Shown here: piece after piece, positions 43,345-52,954 of the stretch
Layout of the letters: each line of letters begins with the position of its first letter
How positions within the stretch are numbered: position 1 is the stretch's first letter
Source of the DNA: Alsobacter soli
Lineage (GTDB): Bacteria > Pseudomonadota > Alphaproteobacteria > Rhizobiales > Beijerinckiaceae
DNA: 64,000 nucleotides
Reading direction: 5' to 3'
Assembly: GCA_945883115.1 (NCBI GenBank)
Contig: CAMCXA010000003.1
Span: forward strand, 26,266 to 90,265
Translations under genes and position numbers: made by a program
The notes under the pieces: generated by a model
The model's input: only the letters and a program-made list of their open reading frames with translations
Told to the model about the DNA's origin: nothing
Databases searched by the model: none

Positions 43345-44117
43345 CGACTCCAATCATTGAAATGCGCGGGATTCAGAAGCATTTCGGCGCAGTTCACGCA
43401 TTGCGAAACGTGAATTTCAGCCTGATGCCGGGCGAGATTCTTGGCCTTGTCGGTGACAATTCCGCCGGCAAATCCACCTTGATGAAGGTGATGACCGGGG
43501 CCTATCAGCGGGATGACGGCGATGTGCTGTTCAAGGGCGCCTCGACGCAGTTTCGTAGCCCCCAGGAAAGCCGCGATGTCGGTATCGAAATGATCTATCA
43601 GGACTTCGCGCTGTGCGGGAACATGGATGTCGGCCAGAATATCTTTCTCGGGCGGTGGCCGCGCAAATATGGGCTGTTTGTCGATCGCGAGAAAATGTAT
43701 GCAGAAGCGAGCACGGTGTTGAAGCGTCTCAAGGTTGACGTAAACTCGGTGTTCCAGAAGGTCGAAAGTCTCTCGGGCGGTCGCCAGCAATCGGTCGCGA
43801 TTGCGCGCGCGATCTCGTTCAATCCGCGCGTCGTGATCTTTGACGAACCGACGGCCAATCTCTCGGTGATGGCGACCGAGCGCTTGCTCGAAACCATGGC
43901 CGAGCTCAAAAAGCAGGGCGTAGCCCAAGTGATCATCTCGCATCGCCTCACCGATATTTTCGAAGTCGGTGACCGCGTGATGGTCCTGAAGCGCGGCGAA
44001 AACGTTGGTGAGCGTTACGTGAAGCACACCAATGAGCGCGAAGTGCTCGAACTCATTGTTTCCGGCACGCCTGAAACAGCCTTGTCCGCCGATGAGGCAT
44101 TGAAGCGCGCGGCGTGA
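43341..44117 (+). CDS. Single-domain CUT2-type sugar ABC ATPase (FrcA-like)
   Basis: ATPase of 258 residues with one nucleotide-binding domain, unlike RbsA/XylG-type proteins that have two. Length and layout are those of FrcA. Walker A reads GDNSAGKST (a Ser where Gly is usual), the Q-loop MIYQDFALC, signature LSGGRQQSVAIARAI, Walker B VVIFDEPTANLSV and switch His ISHRLTDIFEV. Two copies should bind the fused permease. It is translationally coupled to that permease and completes the sugar importer. Confidence 0.86.
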   Translation: MTTPIIEMRGIQKHFGAVHALRNVNFSLMPGEILGLVGDNSAGKSTLMKVMTGAYQRDDGDVLFKGASTQFRSPQESRDVGIEMIYQDFALCGNMDVGQNIFLGRWPRKYGLFVDREKMYAEASTVLKRLKVDVNSVFQKVESLSGGRQQSVAIARAISFNPRVVIFDEPTANLSVMATERLLETMAELKKQGVAQVIISHRLTDIFEVGDRVMVLKRGENVGERYVKHTNEREVLELIVSGTPETALSADEALKRAA

Positions 44118-44136
44118 GGCGGTATCGTCTCGCGCT

Positions 44137-45282
44137 ATGAACCCGATTTTTGCCGATATCCCGACGACGATTTTTGAAACCATGTCCCGCCTTGCGCGCG
44201 AGACGGGGGCGATCAATCTCGGCCAGGGCTTTCCCGACGATCCGGGCGCGGAGGATGTGCGGCGCAAGGCCGCCGATGCCTTGATGGAGGGCTGGAACCA
44301 ATACCCGCCCATGATGGGGTGGCCCGAACTCCGGCAAGCGGTTGCCCGTCATTACGCGCATCATCAGGGCGTAAGCCTTGACTGGGAGAGCGAGGTAATG
44401 ATCACCTCAGGCGCGACAGAGGCCATTGCCGGCGCGTTGATGGCTTTGATCAAACCGGGCGACGAAGTGGTGCTGTTCCAACCGCTTTATGACGCCTATC
44501 TGCCGCTCGTGCTGCGTGCGGGCGGAGTACCGCGCTTTGTCACGCTTGAGCCGCCGCATTGGCGTTTCACTGAAGCGATGCTCGCCAAGGCCTTTTCCGA
44601 CAAGACCAAACTCGTTTTGTTCAACAATCCCCTAAATCCTGCCGGAATCGTGTATGGTAAGGAGGATCTCGACCTGCTGGCGCGGTTCTGCGTGAAACAC
44701 GATGCGTATGCTATTTGCGACGAGGTGTGGGAGCATGTTGTGTTTGACGGCGTGCAACATCTCTCCATGCTGAATATTGAGGGAATGCGCGAACGCACGG
44801 TCAAAATTGGCTCAGCGGGCAAGATTTTCTCGCTGACCGGATGGAAAGTCGGGTTTTCCTGCGCGGCCCCTGCGCTGATGCGGGTGCTCTCCAAAGCGCA
44901 CCAGTTTTTGACGTTCACAACCCCGCCCAACCTCCAGACGGCTGTTGCCTATGGTCTTGCCAAGGATGAAGGATTTTTTACCGCGTTGCGTGCCGGGCTT
45001 GAGCGCAGCCGAGACCGTTTTTCCACAGGTCTTGAAGCGCTCGGCTTTTCGGTGTTGCCGAGCGCCGGAACCTATTTCGTGAATATTGATATCGCCCCGC
45101 TCGGCGAAATCGATGATGCCGCCTTCTGCCAGCGGCTCGTGCGAGAGCAGGGCGTGGCGGCAATTCCAGTGTCAGCGTTTTATGCCGAAAATCCCGTCAA
45201 AACCGTCGTGCGTTTCTGCTTTGCAAAGCGCGACGACGTGCTAGACGGCGCGCTGGAGCGGCTCGCGGGGCTGAAGCGCTAG
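44137..45282 (+). CDS. Class I/II PLP aminotransferase
   Basis: Cytoplasmic aminotransferase of 381 residues. The fold-type I layout is clear: AINLGQGFPDDPG near the start, SGATEAIAGAL for phosphate binding, NNPLNPAGIVY, ICDEVWEHV with the pyridine-contact Asp, and the Schiff-base Lys in KIGSAGKIFSLTGWKVG. The C-terminal carboxylate Arg lies in VVRFCFAK. The sequence resembles the YbdL/kynurenine-oxoglutarate group, which transaminates methionine and aromatic amino acids; exact substrates are not visible. It starts 19 bases after the sugar ATPase gene and may be co-transcribed without a functional link. Confidence 0.82.
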   Translation: MNPIFADIPTTIFETMSRLARETGAINLGQGFPDDPGAEDVRRKAADALMEGWNQYPPMMGWPELRQAVARHYAHHQGVSLDWESEVMITSGATEAIAGALMALIKPGDEVVLFQPLYDAYLPLVLRAGGVPRFVTLEPPHWRFTEAMLAKAFSDKTKLVLFNNPLNPAGIVYGKEDLDLLARFCVKHDAYAICDEVWEHVVFDGVQHLSMLNIEGMRERTVKIGSAGKIFSLTGWKVGFSCAAPALMRVLSKAHQFLTFTTPPNLQTAVAYGLAKDEGFFTALRAGLERSRDRFSTGLEALGFSVLPSAGTYFVNIDIAPLGEIDDAAFCQRLVREQGVAAIPVSAFYAENPVKTVVRFCFAKRDDVLDGALERLAGLKR

Positions 45283-45286
45283 AGCG

Positions 45287-46249
45287 TCACGCATCCATTC
45301 GTTGCAGGATCATCGTCCTCAGGCTGCCAAGATCCTTGGCAAAGCCGCGTATGCCTTCGGCGAGTTTTTCCGTCGACATCGCGTCCTGATTCATCGCCCA
45401 GCGGAAGCTTGCTTCGTCAACCGCGATGGCATCCGTGCCTGATTTTGCAGCATTTGCCGGATCAAGCTTGCGTGGCATTGTGCCCGTATCCTTGGCCAAT
45501 TGCTCGAGCAAAGCGGGCGCGATAGTGAGCCTGTCGCATCCGGCAAGGGCTTCGATCTCGCCAATATTGCGGAAACTTGCGCCCATTACGACGGTATTGT
45601 GGCCGTGGCGCTTGTAATAGGCATAAATCTGCCGGACGGAGAGCACGCCCGGATCTTCCTCCGCGGTGAAGGTCTTGCCTTCCGCTTTGGCATACCAATC
45701 GAGAATTCGGCCGACAAAGGGTGAAATCAGAAATACACCCGCCTTGGCGCAAGCAACCGCCTGTGCGAGCGAGAACAGCAAGGTGAGGTTGCAATCAACA
45801 CCTTCCCGCTGGAGAATTTCCGCGGCGCGGATGCCCTCCCATGTCGAGGCGATCTTGATCAGGATGCGCTCTTTCGGCACGCCATTCGCGGCATAGGCAG
45901 CGAGAATAGCGCGGGCCTTCTCGACCGATTTCTGGGTATCAAACGACAAATCTGCGTCAACCTCCGTTGAAACACGGCCCGGGACGAGCTTTGACAATTC
46001 CGTGCCGAAGGCGACGGCCAGACGGTCCGCAACCGCAGCAGCAACGGCCTCGCGCCCGCCCGCCTGCTTTTTGCCCCATGTGATCGCGTCCGAAACCACG
46101 GACTCATAGGCTTCCATCTGGGCGGCCTTGAGAACGAGGGTCGGGTTCGTCGTGCAATCGGTTGGACGGAAGGTACGGATGGCCTCCATGTCGCCTGTGT
46201 CGGCTACAACAACGGTCATGGATTTCAACTGGTCGAGTTTGCTGGTCAT
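45287..46249 (-). CDS. tal: Transaldolase
   Basis: Pentose-phosphate enzyme of 320 residues transferring dihydroxyacetone units between sugar phosphates. The classical long TalA/TalB-type features are present: TDCTTNPTLVLKAA, EVDADLSFDTQKSV, Schiff-base Lys in ERILIKIASTWEGI, CNLTLLFSLAQAVACA and the SPFVGRILDWY block. The gene converges on the aminotransferase gene with a four-base gap. It may help process sugars entering through the nearby importer, but it is a general housekeeping enzyme. Confidence 0.94.
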   Translation of the reverse strand: MTSKLDQLKSMTVVVADTGDMEAIRTFRPTDCTTNPTLVLKAAQMEAYESVVSDAITWGKKQAGGREAVAAAVADRLAVAFGTELSKLVPGRVSTEVDADLSFDTQKSVEKARAILAAYAANGVPKERILIKIASTWEGIRAAEILQREGVDCNLTLLFSLAQAVACAKAGVFLISPFVGRILDWYAKAEGKTFTAEEDPGVLSVRQIYAYYKRHGHNTVVMGASFRNIGEIEALAGCDRLTIAPALLEQLAKDTGTMPRKLDPANAAKSGTDAIAVDEASFRWAMNQDAMSTEKLAEGIRGFAKDLGSLRTMILQRMDA

Positions 46250-46415
46250 GCCGCGTCTGCCCTGTTGTTTGTAAAAGGCGAAAGAGGATCGCCTATCCCT
46301 ATCATTCTAAAAAAGGGTTTGTCACGCGCTTGTCTTGGCTCAGGTTGCAAATCGGGCTTTGACGCGCGGGTGACAACAGGATTTAATAGGAGAAAGTGGA
46401 ATCGAAGGAATCCAG

Positions 46416-47579
46416 ATGCCGATATTAAATCGAATTGCCGAACTCGCTCCCGAAATCTCTGTCTGGCGACAGGATTTTCATACCCATCCGGAGTTGCAAT
46501 ATGATGTCCACCGGACCGCGGGCGTTGTGGCGGAAAAGCTCAAGGAATTTGGGTGCGACGAGGTTGTGACGGGTATCGGGCGGACAGGCGTTGTCGGCGT
46601 GATCAAGGGTCGTCTACCCGGAAACCGCGTGATCGGACTGAGATCGGACATGGATGCCCTGCCAATTCTCGAGAAAACCGGCAAGGCCTATGCGTCGCAA
46701 ACCACCGGAAAGATGCATGCCTGCGGGCATGATGGCCATATGGCGATGCTGCTCGGGGCGGCACGCTATCTCGCAGAGACACGGAATTTCGCTGGTTCGG
46801 CTGTCGTGATTTTCCAGCCGGCTGAAGAGGGCGGCGCGGGCGGCAAGGCCATGGTCGATGACGGCATGATGGAACGCTTCGGTATCAACGAGGTCTACGG
46901 CATGCACAATATGCCGGGGATGCCCGTCGGCCATTTCGGTGTGCGTCCGGGTCCGATCATGGCCGCGGCGGATTTTTTCGAGATTCATGTCGCAGGCCAA
47001 GGTGCGCATGCAGCAATCCCGCAATTGTCGATTGATCCCGTCTATATCTCCTGCCAGCTGGTGATTGCCTTGCAGGGGATTGTCTCGCGCAATGTGGATC
47101 CGCTCGAAAGCGCGGTGATCTCGACGACGGTGATCCATGCGGGCGAAGCGGAAAACGTTATTCCTCAGGACGCCATTCTGAAAGGCACGGTCCGGACATT
47201 CAGCGAAAAGATCCGCGATCTCGTTGAGGCGCGGATGAATGCGATTGCGGATGCCACAGCCGCAATGCACGGCGCGAAGATCAAATTTACCTATCATCGG
47301 GGCTATCCCGTGACGGTCAATCACGCGGATCAAACAGCGTTTGCCGCAAGAATTGCCGCCGATGTAGCAGGCGATGCGCGGGTCAATACGGCGGTTGCGC
47401 CGATCATGGGTGCCGAGGATTTCTCCTATATGCTCGAGGCCCGCCCGGGCTGTTTCATCTTTATCGGCAATGGCGATTCAGCCGGTCTGCATCACGAGCG
47501 CTATGATTTCGACGACAACGCCATTTCCACCGGCGTGAGCTACTGGGTGAGACTGGTGGAGCAGGCGCTTCCTGCCTGA
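46416..47579 (+). CDS. M20 family amidohydrolase (hippurate hydrolase-like)
   Basis: Metal-dependent aminoacylase of 387 residues. Conserved blocks are RQDFHTHPELQYDVHRT, LRSDMDALPI, KMHACGHDGHMAML with metal-binding Cys and His, IFQPAEEGGAGGKAMV with catalytic Glu pair, and the late APIMGAEDFSYMLEARPG. This is the IAA-amino-acid/hippurate hydrolase branch, cleaving N-acyl amino acids. The native substrate is unknown. Its stop codon abuts that of the convergent uup gene without any spacing. Confidence 0.87.
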   Translation: MPILNRIAELAPEISVWRQDFHTHPELQYDVHRTAGVVAEKLKEFGCDEVVTGIGRTGVVGVIKGRLPGNRVIGLRSDMDALPILEKTGKAYASQTTGKMHACGHDGHMAMLLGAARYLAETRNFAGSAVVIFQPAEEGGAGGKAMVDDGMMERFGINEVYGMHNMPGMPVGHFGVRPGPIMAAADFFEIHVAGQGAHAAIPQLSIDPVYISCQLVIALQGIVSRNVDPLESAVISTTVIHAGEAENVIPQDAILKGTVRTFSEKIRDLVEARMNAIADATAAMHGAKIKFTYHRGYPVTVNHADQTAFAARIAADVAGDARVNTAVAPIMGAEDFSYMLEARPGCFIFIGNGDSAGLHHERYDFDDNAISTGVSYWVRLVEQALPA

Positions 47580-49403
47580 TCAGGCAGGGCCTTCCAGCTC
47601 CTCGCGCAGCAGTTCCAGCGCGAGCCATTGCTCTTCGGATGCAGCGAGTTCCTGCTCCGCGCGGGCCAGCGTCTCGTGAACCTTGTCAAACCGCGGGCGG
47701 TCGCGCGTGAAAAGCGTCGCGTCGGCCAGAACATCGCGTAGCTTTTTGATGTCCCGCTCGAGTGCTTCCATGCGCGCCGGAATTGTTTCGAGCGCGTGCT
47801 TTTCTTTGAACGAGAGTTTGCGTTTGGTCTCGGGGACAGGCTGGCTGGCAGCAGTCGGGGTTTTGCCTTTGCCCGTGTTTAAAGGTCTCGATGTCGATGT
47901 GCGTGCTTCGATGCCGGTACCGCGCTGGCGGACCATGTCGGAATAGCCGCCGGCATATTCAAGCCAACGCCCCTTGCCTTCGGAAACAAGAACTGCGGTT
48001 GCAACGCGATCAAGGAAGTCGCGGTCATGGCTGACGACAAGCAATGTGCCGGCATAATCGCCCAGCATATCCTCGAGAAGATCAAGGGTTTCAAGGTCGA
48101 GATCGTTGGTCGGTTCGTCCAGAACAAGCAGGTTCGAGGGGGATGCGAGGGCGACAGCCAGCAGAAGGCGCGCGCGTTCGCCCCCTGACAAAACCGATAC
48201 GGGCGTGCGGGCCTGTTCCGGCGGAAACAGAAAATCCTTCATATAGGAGACGACATGGCGTGGCTCGCCATTGACGACGACCTTGTCGCCGCTGCCGCCG
48301 GTGAGCGTTTCGGCCAATGTCGCGTTCGGATCGAGACTGTCGCGCTTTTGTTCGAGCGTGACCATAGCGAGGTTGACGCCGAGGCGGACATGACCGGCAT
48401 CGGGGGGCAGTTTGCCGGTCAGCAGATTGATCAGGGTTGTTTTTCCGGTGCCATTGGCGCCGACAATACCGAGGCGGTCGCCGCGCAAAATGCGGAGCGA
48501 TAATTCCGATACGATGGCGCGCTCGCCATAGGATTTGCTGATCTTCTTAGCCTCGATCACCATCGCGCCTAACGTGTCGGCTTCGGCCGCGACGAGTTTG
48601 ACATCGCCGGTTACCGCGCGATTGTCACGACGCTTCTGACGGAGATTTGCCAATTCCCTCATGCGGCGGACATTGCGTTTACGGCGTGCGGTGACGCCAT
48701 AGCGCACCCAATGTTCCTCGCGCACGATCTGCCGGTCGAGTTTGTGGCGCTCGCGCTCCTCTTCCTCGAAAATCGTGTCGCGCCAATCTTCAAACGCCGC
48801 AAAACCCTGATCAAGCCGCCGTGTGACACCGCGATCAAGCCAAAGCGTCGCCCGCGACAGATTGGACAGGAAGCGGCGATCATGGCTGATCAGGACGAGC
48901 GCGGATTTGAGCGATGCGAGTTCGGCTTCAAGCCACTCGATCGCGGGCAGATCGAGATGGTTCGTCGGCTCATCCAGCATCAGCACGTCGGGTTCGGGCG
49001 CGAGAACACGCGCCAGAGCGGCGCGGCGCGCCTCTCCGCCGGACAGTTTTGCAGGGTCTTCCGTCCCGTTCAGGCCGAGGGCTTCGAGAAGATAGAGCGC
49101 ACGGTAGTTCTCGTCGCCGGAAGTAAGTCCCGCTTCGACGTAAGCCAGTGTCGTCGGATAGCCGGAAAGATCGGGCTCCTGTGGCAGATAGCGGATCGTT
49201 GTGCCGGGTTGGACAAAACGCTCGCCATGATCGGGCTCGACGAGACCGGCAGCGATTTTAAGCAAGGTCGACTTGCCGGACCCGTTACGGCCAACGAGGC
49301 ACAGACGTTCGCCGGCGCTAATCGAGAGATCAGCACTTTCGAGCAATGGCGTGCCCCCAAAGGTCAGCGCAATTTCCTTGAGGAAGAGAAGGGGAGGTGC
49401 CAT
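47580..49403 (-). CDS. uup: ABC-F family ATPase Uup
   Basis: Soluble protein of 607 residues with two ABC domains and no membrane segments, acting on ribosomes or DNA-related processes. First domain: GRNGSGKST and LSGGEARRAALARVLA. Second: GANGTGKTT and LSGGERARLLLAVALA. The linker and a charged C-terminal coiled coil (about 535-605, KEKHALETIPARMEALERDI) are typical of Uup, which in E. coli affects transposon excision and ribosome assembly. ATG 49403 with AGGA upstream is used; a further 39 in-frame codons extend upstream without family similarity. Confidence 0.87.
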   Translation of the reverse strand: MAPPLLFLKEIALTFGGTPLLESADLSISAGERLCLVGRNGSGKSTLLKIAAGLVEPDHGERFVQPGTTIRYLPQEPDLSGYPTTLAYVEAGLTSGDENYRALYLLEALGLNGTEDPAKLSGGEARRAALARVLAPEPDVLMLDEPTNHLDLPAIEWLEAELASLKSALVLISHDRRFLSNLSRATLWLDRGVTRRLDQGFAAFEDWRDTIFEEEERERHKLDRQIVREEHWVRYGVTARRKRNVRRMRELANLRQKRRDNRAVTGDVKLVAAEADTLGAMVIEAKKISKSYGERAIVSELSLRILRGDRLGIVGANGTGKTTLINLLTGKLPPDAGHVRLGVNLAMVTLEQKRDSLDPNATLAETLTGGSGDKVVVNGEPRHVVSYMKDFLFPPEQARTPVSVLSGGERARLLLAVALASPSNLLVLDEPTNDLDLETLDLLEDMLGDYAGTLLVVSHDRDFLDRVATAVLVSEGKGRWLEYAGGYSDMVRQRGTGIEARTSTSRPLNTGKGKTPTAASQPVPETKRKLSFKEKHALETIPARMEALERDIKKLRDVLADATLFTRDRPRFDKVHETLARAEQELAASEEQWLALELLREELEGPA

Positions 49404-49708
49404 GTGATCCTGAAAAGAGACGGGCAGAACGCCCATTCGCGTATCGCTATGCCGGATTGGCGGACGATAGGCAAGATTGTTAACCTGTGTTGTCCGTTTT
49501 GCTACGAACCGAGACCGCAATTGACCGGATTGTCTTGCATTTTTCTATCGTTGCCCTATGTAAAAGCGAGCAAACGGTTTTTGGCCCATTTGGCAGATGC
49601 ACGTCGTATGGCGTCGGTGTCTTCTAGGCAAGCACTAAACTCGCGTTGTGGGACGGGGCACAATATCGTGTTTCGTTCGAAATCTTGTTCTAACGATAGG
49701 AGACGACG
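49404..49708. other. Divergent promoter and leader region of uup and cspA
   Basis: These 305 bases hold no gene I accept. The stretch nearest cspA has TAGGAG just before its start. Cold-shock mRNAs usually have long structured leaders, and the space allows one, but I do not see a defined cold-box. A TTGACC at 49521 has no good -10 partner. Confidence 0.4.
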
Positions 49709-49912
49709 ATGCAAAAGGGCACCGTCAAATGGTTTAACGCTGAAAAAGGTTACGGCTTCATCCAGCCCGCCAATGGCGGAAAGGACGTTTTCGTCCACAT
49801 TAGTGCCGTTGAGCGCGCGGGTCTTTCCCGTCTCGCCGAAGGCCAGCAGGTCACGTTCGACCTCGTGGAAAACCGTGGCAAGACCTCGGCTGAAAACCTG
49901 AAGCTCGCCTAA
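49709..49912 (+). CDS. cspA: Cold-shock domain protein
   Basis: RNA chaperone of 67 residues consisting of a single cold-shock domain. The RNA-binding motifs are KGYGFIQP (RNP1) and DVFVHIS (RNP2), after the start [14 protein letters not shown]. The product binds single-stranded nucleic acid and melts mRNA structures. Genomes of this group have several paralogues, so cold induction of this copy is not certain. A good terminator follows 25 bases after the stop, making a single-gene transcript. Confidence 0.93.
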   Translation: MQKGTVKWFNAEKGYGFIQPANGGKDVFVHISAVERAGLSRLAEGQQVTFDLVENRGKTSAENLKLA

Positions 49913-49937
49913 GACCGGCTTGCTGCGAGTTAAAAAA

Positions 49938-49965
49938 AGGGCGGAACCTCGGTTCTGCCCTTTTT
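49938..49965 (+). terminator. Terminator of cspA
   Basis: AGGGCGGAACC pairs with GGTTCTGCCCT, with one G-T wobble and a 2-base turn, and a T5 run follows. The preceding A-rich stretch (49932-49938) would allow weak function on the minus strand too. Confidence 0.8.
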
Positions 49966-50011
49966 GTTTGGGAAGTAAAAACGTCGGCGGCCGGTGCCGC
50001 AACAGCCACCA

Positions 50012-50413
50012 CTATATTTTTGCGACCTCGCACTCTTCTTCGCTGACCGCGTCATTCGTGCCGTTCATGAGACGAACAGCCGGTTCTTGGGCGCGCGCAC
50101 GATTGCGCGCCTCGATAATGGCTTTCAACAACCGGTTCGTGGCCTGGTATTCCTGATCGGGGCTGGTGGCCTCAGGACTCTCGACCAGTACATCGACCGC
50201 CTTCGCCATCAGCAATGTGGCGATCATTGTCGGGTTAAGATGAAAACGCTCCATCGCGTCGTGAAGGCTATCAGCGAAGCTGATTGCATTATCCCGGATG
50301 TGGGCGTGGTCATCGGCGAGCGTGTCTGCAATCCGGCCGGCACGCTTTGAGTCAAGTTCAATTATTGTCGCGCTCATCGGGGCTGCCTGTGGTTGATCCG
50401 TTCCATGGGTCAT
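50012..50413 (-). CDS. Hypothetical protein
   Basis: Unrecognised soluble protein of about 133 residues from ATG 50413; alternative starts are ATG 50425, TTG 50434 and ATG 50377. There are no membrane segments or cysteines in the main part. The sequence looks helical, with DDHAHIRDNAISFADSLHDA, MERFHLNPTMIATLLMAKAV and a C-terminal basic helix AIIEARNRARAQ before an acidic tail. It converges on cspA and is divergent from a lipoprotein gene. The regular codon use supports a real gene. No function is proposed. Confidence 0.55.
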   Translation of the reverse strand: MTHGTDQPQAAPMSATIIELDSKRAGRIADTLADDHAHIRDNAISFADSLHDAMERFHLNPTMIATLLMAKAVDVLVESPEATSPDQEYQATNRLLKAIIEARNRARAQEPAVRLMNGTNDAVSEEECEVAKI

Positions 50414-50547
50414 ATGACGGCTCATGCAGCACAAGTTTTAGGCACGGTGGTGGAACTAATTGCTGAAATCGCAATATTTCTTGATGGCCAACGCGCGCAT
50501 TTGGCCTTACGCAGTATTTGAGAAGAATGTTGGGCAAGAGGTAAGTG

Positions 50548-51051
50548 ATGCGTATGACCCTGACAAGTCTGTTTCTGTGTCTTGGATTGACCGCCTGCCA
50601 GTCACCGGGTGCGTCAGTTTCCGAGCTGGCAATTGAAAAGATCGACCAAAAATCCCAGCAGTCGCGGGCTGATGCGCCGGAGCTTCTTGCTGCGCAGGTA
50701 AAAAAACTCGAGCCACCGGCGAAAGCCCCTGAAAATGCAGAGCAAATATCGCAGTCGACGACGATGATAGGCGGAGCTGCAAATGCCGCGCAGGATCTCG
50801 TTGATGCTGAACGGCAGACGACCGAAGCGCTCGTATCAGCCGGTCAACTCACCCGCGAAAGCGCGGTCAAACGGCAATACAAGGTTGCGAAAGCCAACGG
50901 GCTCGTGAAAACGAAATTCCACGAGAATTACTGGCAATCAATGATCCTCATCGCGCAAAATCTGGATAACCGCTACATTAGCGCCGAGGACGCCGAGGCG
51001 GACATGGCGAAAGCAAAAGCATTGCTCGAAAGCCAGATACCTCAGCGGTGA
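50548..51051 (+). CDS. Predicted lipoprotein of unknown function
   Basis: Secreted lipoprotein candidate of 167 residues. The signal MRMTLTSLFLCLGLTACQS carries a clear lipobox LTAC, with Cys18 the expected lipid-attachment residue. The mature part is hydrophilic and helical, rich in Ala, Gln and Glu, with no domain I recognise; LVDAERQTTEALVSAGQLTR and FHENYWQSMILIAQ are its most distinctive stretches. ATG 50548 has AGAGG at good spacing; GTG 50545 is adjacent. The stop lies six bases from that of the convergent TPP enzyme. Confidence 0.65.
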   Translation: MRMTLTSLFLCLGLTACQSPGASVSELAIEKIDQKSQQSRADAPELLAAQVKKLEPPAKAPENAEQISQSTTMIGGAANAAQDLVDAERQTTEALVSAGQLTRESAVKRQYKVAKANGLVKTKFHENYWQSMILIAQNLDNRYISAEDAEADMAKAKALLESQIPQR

Positions 51052-51056
51052 TCCTC

Positions 51057-52766
51057 TCAGGGCGAAATTTCCCAGTCTTTCGGCTTCGACGCCGCCTCGC
51101 GCAAGGCTGAAAGCGTTGTTGCCGGTGTGATGGCTTCCGGATCAATGAAGCAATGGATGATCGCCGGTTTGCCCGCTGCAACTGCGCGCTCGAAGGCCGG
51201 TTCGAACTCTTCCGTCCGCCTCACCGTTTCGCCATGGCCGCCGAAAGCGCGGGCATAGGCGGCAAAGTCAGGGTTTTTCAAGTTTGTTGCCGAGACACGT
51301 CCTGGATATTCGCGCTCCTGATGCATCCGGATCGTGCCATACATCCCGTTATCGACGACGATCACGATGATCGCGAGATCATATTGCACTGCGGTCGCAA
51401 ATTCCTGCCCGTTCATCAGAAAGCACCCGTCGCCCGCAAAGGCGATGACCATTCGCTCGGGATGAAGACGCTTTGCCCCGACAGCTGCTGGAACACCAAA
51501 GCCCATCGAACCCGAATTGGGCGCGATTTGTGTCCCGTAGGAGCGGAAACGAAGGAAGCGCCCGGGCCAGATCGCATAGTTTCCGGCACCATTCGTGATG
51601 ACGCTGTCATGCGGAATACGGTCTCTCAGCCAGCGCATCGCATGCGCCATCTGGAAATCGCCGCGGATTGTCGGGATCGTGTCTGTCCATACCAAATACT
51701 CGGCTCGCGCCTGTTCACGCTCGGCCTGCCAGGGAAGTGTGTTCGGCGGCTGCAACGTCTCCAACGCGGCGGCAAAGGCGCGGGGGCTTGCATGAATCCC
51801 AAGAAACGGATGATAGACGCGGCCCAATTCCTCCGCATCCGCATGAACATGGACGAGTTTCTGCTTCGGCACGGGAATATCGAACAACGTATAGGCTTGC
51901 GACGGCATTTCGGCCATGCGTCCGCCAACCATCAGCACCAGATCCGCCTTCTCGATCCGCGCCTTGAGTTTCGGGTTGGGGCCAATGCCAATCTCGCCGG
52001 CATAATTCGGGTGATCCCCTGAAAACAGCATCGCCCTGCGAAACGAGGTTGCCACCGGCAGATCAAAACGCTCGGCAAATCGTGTAACGGCAGAGCGTGC
52101 CTTGTCCGACCATCCACTGCCGCCAAGGATCATGACCGGACGTTTGGCGGCCCAGAGGAGTTTTTGAAGTTCCGCCATTTGCGTTTGGCCGGGCCACGTC
52201 TCGATAGGCTCCACCCGTGGCGCTGGCGCAATAGCGGTGCGCGCTATCAGCATATCTTCGGGCAAGGCTATGACAACGGGGCCGGGTCTGCCCTGCATGG
52301 CAACGTGAAAGGCGCGGGAAATGATTTCGGGAATACGCGCAGGGTCAGTAATCTCGGTTACCCATTTGGCGGTCGAGCCGAAAAACGCCTTGTAATCCAT
52401 TTCCTGAAACGCGCCGCGCTCTTTCATGCCGGATTCAATCTGTCCGACAAATAAAATCAGCGGTACCGAGTCATGTTCGGCAATGTGAATGCCGGGCGAG
52501 GCATTGGTGGCCCCCGGGCCGCGGGTCACCATCGCGATGCCGGGGCGTCCCGTCAGGCGCGCCGTCGCATCGGCCATCATGACAGCTCCACCCTCCTGCC
52601 GGCAGACGGTGACATTGATCGCAACATCGTGCAGCGCGTCGAGGACTGCGAGATAGCTTTCTCCCGGCACGCAGAACACGTGATCAACGCCTTGGGCGGC
52701 GAGCGAGTCGACAATCAATTGTCCACCGGTACGGACTGGAAAACTCGGGTGCGGCATTATGGTCAT
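51057..52766 (-). CDS. Thiamine-pyrophosphate-dependent enzyme (acetolactate synthase-like)
   Basis: TPP enzyme of 569 residues with the three-domain acetolactate-synthase layout: N-terminal pyrimidine-binding domain ([16 protein letters not shown] with active Glu in [13 protein letters not shown]), a central domain, and the C-terminal diphosphate-binding domain ([20 protein letters not shown] ... DNGMYG). It has no associated small regulatory subunit gene, so it is probably not biosynthetic IlvB. It is divergent from the aminoadipate-semialdehyde dehydrogenase operon. The reaction is not determinable; oxalyl-CoA- or sulfopyruvate-type decarboxylation or C-C ligation are within the family range. 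Confidence 0.82.
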   Translation of the reverse strand: MTIMPHPSFPVRTGGQLIVDSLAAQGVDHVFCVPGESYLAVLDALHDVAINVTVCRQEGGAVMMADATARLTGRPGIAMVTRGPGATNASPGIHIAEHDSVPLILFVGQIESGMKERGAFQEMDYKAFFGSTAKWVTEITDPARIPEIISRAFHVAMQGRPGPVVIALPEDMLIARTAIAPAPRVEPIETWPGQTQMAELQKLLWAAKRPVMILGGSGWSDKARSAVTRFAERFDLPVATSFRRAMLFSGDHPNYAGEIGIGPNPKLKARIEKADLVLMVGGRMAEMPSQAYTLFDIPVPKQKLVHVHADAEELGRVYHPFLGIHASPRAFAAALETLQPPNTLPWQAEREQARAEYLVWTDTIPTIRGDFQMAHAMRWLRDRIPHDSVITNGAGNYAIWPGRFLRFRSYGTQIAPNSGSMGFGVPAAVGAKRLHPERMVIAFAGDGCFLMNGQEFATAVQYDLAIIVIVVDNGMYGTIRMHQEREYPGRVSATNLKNPDFAAYARAFGGHGETVRRTEEFEPAFERAVAAGKPAIIHCFIDPEAITPATTLSALREAASKPKDWEISP

Positions 52767-52954
52767 CCACTTTCAGGCGTCTGGAGCTATCTCTTTCGCT
52801 CAAACCATGATGTCTGCGCGAAAGAGTGATTGCAAGCCGAACGATGGTGAGGCATTTGGGTATGCATCGAACATGGCATGGTTTGAACCAGTCAAGTTCC
52901 AGAATCAATTACCGACCGCGATTTAATGTCGGCTTCGCAAGTTTAGAGGGTAAA

